Shown: one piece after another, positions 7,320-10,285 of the stretch
Numbering within the stretch: position 1 is the stretch's first letter
How the letters are laid out: every line of letters begins with the position of its first letter
Source: Tetmemena sp. SeJ-2015
Lineage: Eukaryota; Ciliophora; Spirotrichea; Sporadotrichida; Oxytrichidae
NCBI GenBank assembly: GCA_027382625.1
Contig: JAJKFJ010016043.1
Span: forward strand, 1 to 10,285
Direction: 5' to 3'
DNA length: 10,285 nt
Notes under the pieces: generated by a model
What the model was told of the DNA's origin: nothing
Seen by the model: the letters and a program-made list of their open reading frames with translations, nothing else
Databases searched by the model: none
Position numbers and translations under genes: made by a program

Positions 7320-7405
7320 GTTTGACTAGTATGATTACAAGCATTAATATAGAAATTAATTAGACACAACTTTTTCTAACTTTCTTATAATATTATGGGG
7401 GTTTT
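7320..7405 (-). repeat. TBE2 right terminal inverted repeat
   Basis: Read inward on the minus strand: AAAACCCCCATAATATTATA, AGAAAGTTAG, GTTGTG, TTAATTTCTATATTAATG, AATCATACTAGTCAAACGCG. The inner 20-40 bases match TBE3 (10236-10262) more closely than TBE2's own left end, which identifies TBE3's visible end as the same (right) type. Confidence 0.88.
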
Positions 7406-7408
7406 AAT
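7406..7408. repeat. TBE2 target-site duplication, right copy (AAT)
   Basis: Matches AAT at 5861-5863. Confidence 0.75.
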
Positions 7409-7409
7409 G

Positions 7410-7997
7410 AGCTAATGGCAAAATAAATTCAATAAAACATTAGCAAAAGCTAAAAAGAGAAAGTAAAAATATTTAAGAAAAATAAAACAAAGAAATTGGT
7501 AAAGCTTAATGCTCTAAATATTGATTTTGAAAAACATAGACTTAATAAATTATATTGAGATTTATTTTATTAGGTAGGACAATAAAAAAAGTACTAATTA
7601 GATTATAAATACTAGGAATATATATAGAAGCAACTTTAACAATCAAATAATTATTTATTTAATGTTGTTTTATAATCAAATTTCAAAAGAAAAGATGATA
7701 AATGGTATCAATTATAATATTTGCTACTAATTTATTATCTTGAGCTCGGATGAAAATATGTCACTAGATTATGATAAAATTAAATTCCAAGATTCATTCG
7801 CGACTTCTTCCCATGTGCAAGATGAATTAAATCAATTGTCCTCATTTAACTCGCCTTTGATAATAAATATTCCTCTTCATTTTTATTATTTGCAGTAGTT
7901 TGAAACATTTAATAGCTTAAAGCATGAAGACTATAAAGATTACGATGAAGTTTAAATAATTAAGAGTGCAACAAAGAGTAAAAACTTTTCTTAATGA
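7410..7997 (+). CDS. 3' end of a plus-strand gene, product unknown
   Basis: One frame is free of TGA for about 195 codons and ends TCT TAA TGA (7995-7997). The last 85 codons (from about 7743) look genuinely coding: SSDENMSLDYDKIKFQ, ATSSHVQDELNQLSSFNSP, LIINIPLHFYYLQQFETFN, HEDYKDYDEVQIIKSATKSK. This is an acidic, polar C-terminus with Gln encoded by TAA/TAG. The part before about 7740 is very AT-rich and may be IES that is open by chance. It could be the last MDS of the ankyrin-like gene upstream (same strand) or of another gene; no joining pointer was identified. It converges on the minus-strand gene, with 176 bases between the two stop codons. Confidence 0.55.
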
Positions 7998-8173
7998 CTT
8001 AATGATTTAAATCAATTTATTTTACATAAAACTATTGTCAATGTCTATATTTAATATTCTATGATAAGCTTAAGCAAGCTAACCAATAAATATAAATGTA
8101 AAACTGAATAATATCTCATTATTATAATCAATAGTTTAGCTTATAATTATCTAAAGCATTTAAAATTTATTCC
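7998..8173. other. Intergenic spacer between two convergent stop codons
   Basis: AT-rich, with no frame of interest. It would hold both 3' untranslated regions if the genes share one somatic chromosome, or telomere-addition sites if they belong to two. Confidence 0.5.
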
Positions 8174-10162
8174 TCAAAATTCTTCTTCTTCTTGATCCAG
8201 AAATGTAAAATATATATTTACTGTAACTAACTAAGGCTTAATGACTGATTAAAAAGGCAGAGATGTTTAGTCTAAGATTCCGTAATGAGAAGATTTAAAA
8301 GATTTTATTGATTCTTCCTAGGATTCATTTTGAACTTTTTCGAGAGGCATTTTTTCTACTTGAAAAGATGTCTTCCTCTCTTTTGGATTATCATACTAAG
8401 TAGCATTAAAAGTTGTCTTCTTTAAAGGGGGTAAAGTAGATTGAGCTCTAAATGTCGAGCTTTGAGAATACCTGTTGACTGATTTACCATTAAGACTACC
8501 TTATCTATTTTCAAGTTTAAATTATTTCATTAGTGATAATTAAACTTGGTGAGAAACTTATTTTCTTCTGGTTCCTTTATAGTTAGTCTAAGCCATCTTT
8601 CTTCTCTCATCTTAGCAACTTAGTTAATTTCTTCTCTTCCCCAGTGGTATACTACTTAATGGCTCTTTTTAAGAATTTTTTTTTGGGTGAATCGATATAT
8701 TCTTTTTCTAAAGAGCGATCTTTGTATATTAACTATTTATAATTAAATTAGTAGAGAGTGATTTTTCATCTAGAAGCTTTGAATAGGTTTCCTCTTCCTC
8801 TGTTTCAAATGAGAATTCCCATTGACTAGAGTCAATTTCAAGCTCATCTACCTTATTCTTTTGTAAAATCTTTCTCTATAAATCTTCTTCCTCTATGGAC
8901 AGCTGTTCTTTAGCCTATTGCATTTAGTTTGTTTAACTCACTCTCTTGCGCTTATTCACAATCTAAAGTTTATAATTTTAATCTCACTATTTTAGAGAGT
9001 TTAGCTCTTGATTTTAAATCTCTCAAGCTCATTTTGTTCGCCTCAGCTAAAGATCTGAGCGTCTACAGTTTTTTCTATCTATCAAAGAGACTCATCAGTT
9101 TATTTCTGTGCAGATAGACTTCCAGTTTTTCCAATTTTTTGTCGCTTAGAATCACAGATTTGTCCTTCTCCAAAAGCAACAAGCTATTTATTACTAGAAA
9201 ATAATGATTAAATACTAAAGAAGGAGAAAAGTACTTACCTCTTTCAAAGCGATCTTTAAGGTATTGATTCTCATCTTTTATGTGTATTTCCAGTTTAAAA
9301 TACAAAAATAAATACATATATAACTTAAGGTTTCGCTTTCTTAAATTTTTCTTTGTTGTCGCAGCTAAAAATGCACAAATAAAGCTTTGGCAGCTTTTCA
9401 ATAAGGCGGTAACGTAATTCCAAAAGCATTTTGAAAATCCAGTAACCAAAAAATATTACATTAGCTAGTATGATCACAAATTAAATTATGCTAATAAATT
9501 GAGGATTTATTGGAAAAGATATATTTATATTGATCACAAAGAAAAGAAATAGCATAGTTTCTTAGGATAGGATCAAAGCTTAACTCTCTAAGTATGGTAA
9601 TTCTTTTACAATTTTTGGCGACATATTTGTCAGATAAAATAAGCCACAATATATAGTAATCAAGGAACAAATAAGGGATAAGCTCTCTAAGTTATTATAT
9701 TTATATTTTTTATTCAAATCTGGAGTGGCAAAAGGTTTTGTATACAGATTTAAAGTTAAGTTAAAAGCTAATAGAAGCAGCACAGTCAGAGCTTGCGCTG
9801 TAGTTCCTTCATCAGAAAGAAACACTTGAATGTAAACAAGAATAATTTTCCTGAGCATGATATAGATTTCCCAGTAATAGTACTCAGGTCTGTATCCACG
9901 ATACAAAAAGCCTCTATGCAATTTAAATTAAAATTTTTGCCTAATTGCTGCCTGATATTTAATGTCTTGAGTTATTTCCGATGCTTAAACAGTAAAGATA
10001 GGCCGAAGCCAGGAATTCCAAAACCCCAAGCTATTAAAGATGGCACCGCAACAAAGTAGCTAAATATTTGGTGAACATTACTTGCGCAAATTATCTTCAA
10101 ATCACTTAATAATCTTTTAGAATCATCAATTTGTTTGCAGTCAAAATTAGAGAGCATGTATT
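8174..10162 (-). CDS. C-terminal multi-span domain and tail of a large ciliate membrane protein
   Basis: Read on the minus strand from the TBE3 boundary. FEYMLSNFDCKQIDDSKRLL leads to membrane span 1 (about 9987-10067; VAVPSLIAWGFGIPGFGLSL), then the hallmark HRGFLYRGYRPEYYYWEIYI (9862-9921). Span 2 (RKIILVYIQVFL), span 3 (AQALTVLLLLAFNLTLNLY), span 4 (LICSLITIYCGLFYL) and two more (about 9515-9560 and 9427-9500) follow, then RLIEKLPKLYLCIFSCDNK. After two probable introns comes a basic coiled tail and a 250-codon Ser/Gln/Lys-rich tail with over fifteen TAA/TAG codons, ending DQEEEEF and TGA (8174-8176). The YRGY...YYWE...RK block is typical of very large ciliate surface proteins with Cys-rich ectodomains; function is unknown. 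The N-terminal part lies beyond TBE3. Confidence 0.87.
8931..8972 (-). other. Probable 37-bp IES (pointer TAAAC), or a 25-nt intron at 8963-8987
   Basis: The tail's frame changes by one base here. TAAAC (minus strand) occurs at 8968-8972 and 8931-8935, 37 bases apart. Collapsing one copy joins RLKLQT to NQMQQAKEQLSIEEE in frame. Alternatively, GTGAG...TTTAG (8963-8987, 25 nt) could be a tiny intron that also restores the frame, giving KLSKIIVNKRKR. The sequence alone does not decide. Confidence 0.6.
9194..9238 (-). other. Spliceosomal intron, 45 nt
   Basis: On the minus strand it begins GTAAGT, has a pyrimidine-rich stretch and ends TTTTCTAG. Its length is divisible by three, so the frame is open with or without it. 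Removal gives KDRFERVINSLLLLEKDK. Consensus splice sites and AT-richness support the call. Confidence 0.72.
9270..9324 (-). other. Probable second intron, 46 nt (9270-9315) or 55 nt (9270-9324)
   Basis: The frame of the membrane segment (...CDNKEKFKKAKP) and that of NQYLKDRFER differ by one base. GT (9315 or 9324) to AG (ending at 9270) gives lengths of 46 or 55 nt. Either restores the frame, and the interior is AT-rich. A conventional IES was considered, but the obvious repeat ACCTTAA is out of phase. Confidence 0.55.
9923..9932 (-). repeat. Tandem TTTAA: zero-length IES or frameshift
   Basis: On the minus strand TTTAATTTAA sits exactly where the frame breaks. Dropping one TTTAA joins RQQLGKNF to KLHRGFLYRGYRPEYYY in a single frame. 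This fits two MDSs that abut with a 5-bp pointer and no spacer, or alternatively a 5-bp duplication mutation. Confidence 0.65.
10160..10162. repeat. TBE3 target-site duplication, visible copy (ATT)
   Basis: ATT immediately precedes CAAAACCCC and fits the A-N-T rule. On the minus strand it lies inside the coding frame (G AAT AC within GAA TAC). Confidence 0.6.
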
Positions 10163-10285
10163 CAAAACCCCATAATATGATAAGAAAGTGAAAATAAGTT
10201 GTGTATAATTAATTTCTTTATTAATACTTATAATCATGCGAGTCAAACGCGAAATTACTCAGAAATAACTACATGATCCATCCTA
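10163..10285 (+). mobile_element. Third TBE (TBE3), right-type end; continues beyond the window
   Basis: Starts CAAAACCCCATAATATGATA and matches TBE2's left end for about 75 bases (AGAAAGTGAAAATAAGTTGTG...). It then continues GAGTCAAACGCGAAATTACT, which matches the inner right end of TBE2 (7300-7335, inverted). So this is the right-type end, entering the element from its right side. No ORF is reached before the window ends. Confidence 0.88.

Larger units (their letters stand above)
5864..7405 (-). mobile_element. Internally deleted TBE (TBE2), both ends present, 1542 bp
   Basis: The left end is CCCCAAAACCCCATAATATG. The right end, read inward, is AAAACCCCCATAATATT. About 75 bases of inverted homology follow, and AAT flanks both sides. 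Full-length TBEs are about 4 kb and encode a 42-kDa transposase, a 22-kDa product and a 57-kDa zinc-finger/kinase. Here only a kinase C-terminus, a transposase N-terminal portion and one other ORF remnant remain, all broken. It is a non-autonomous deletion derivative that could still be recognised through intact ends. Confidence 0.88.

Noticed and set aside
9260..9330. ACCTTAA repeat pair (69 bp apart) as an IES pointer
   Set aside because: The two copies are in different codon phases, and joining them leads to an early TGA. A GT-AG intron explains the frame change better.
9793..10059. 88-codon plus-strand ORF and the 8929-9117 plus-strand ORF
   Set aside because: Both are antisense to the clearly coding membrane-protein gene on the minus strand.
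1..10285. tRNA, rRNA or CRISPR arrays
   Set aside because: No cloverleaf with conserved T-loop bases, no rRNA core motif and no regularly spaced repeats were seen on either strand by eye.

Overview
This window looks like germline (micronuclear) DNA of a hypotrich/stichotrich ciliate of the Oxytricha/Stylonychia type. The evidence is: (i) long protein-like frames that read through many TAA and TAG codons and end only at TGA, i.e. UAA/UAG = Gln; (ii) three transposon copies whose ends carry the ciliate telomeric motif C4A4, flanked by A-N-T trinucleotides, as in the telomere-bearing elements (TBEs) of Oxytricha; (iii) gene pieces (MDSs) separated by AT-rich spacers (IESs) and bounded by short direct repeats (pointers) that restore one frame when collapsed. 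The species cannot be fixed from this sequence alone.

Layout. 1-1224: end of a decayed TBE-like element with the C-terminal half of a Tc1/IS630-type DDE transposase (minus strand) and, unexpectedly, a broken ubiquitin pseudogene. 1225 to about 4470: a plus-strand gene in seven unscrambled MDSs. I resolved six MDS-IES junctions by eye (pointers TATT, GATAA, AGATT, CTTTTC, ATAT, TTAAA). The joined product resembles the beta-propeller-like plus ankyrin-like part of ciliate cation-channel proteins. Two of its IESs are large (about 0.9 and 1.0 kb) and contain inverted-repeat elements. 4471-5863: degenerate, unassigned DNA with coding-like patches on both strands. 5864-7405: a complete but internally deleted TBE (about 1.5 kb) with both inverted ends, an AAT target duplication, a protein-kinase C-terminal remnant, a transposase N-terminal remnant and an unidentified ORF remnant.

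7410-7997: plus-strand open frame ending at TGA, with a convincing acidic C-terminal segment. 8174-10162: minus-strand gene, convergent with it, for the C-terminal multi-span membrane domain and long Gln/Ser/Lys-rich tail of a large ciliate surface-type membrane protein. It contains a clear 45-nt intron, a second probable intron, a probable 37-bp IES (or 25-nt intron) and a zero-length pointer duplication. 10163-10285: start of a third TBE, inserted in or at the edge of that gene with an ATT duplication.

Overall picture: two convergent genes are each bordered on their 5' side by a TBE, with another TBE and older transposon debris between them. In the somatic genome all of this spacer DNA would be removed, leaving continuous reading frames.
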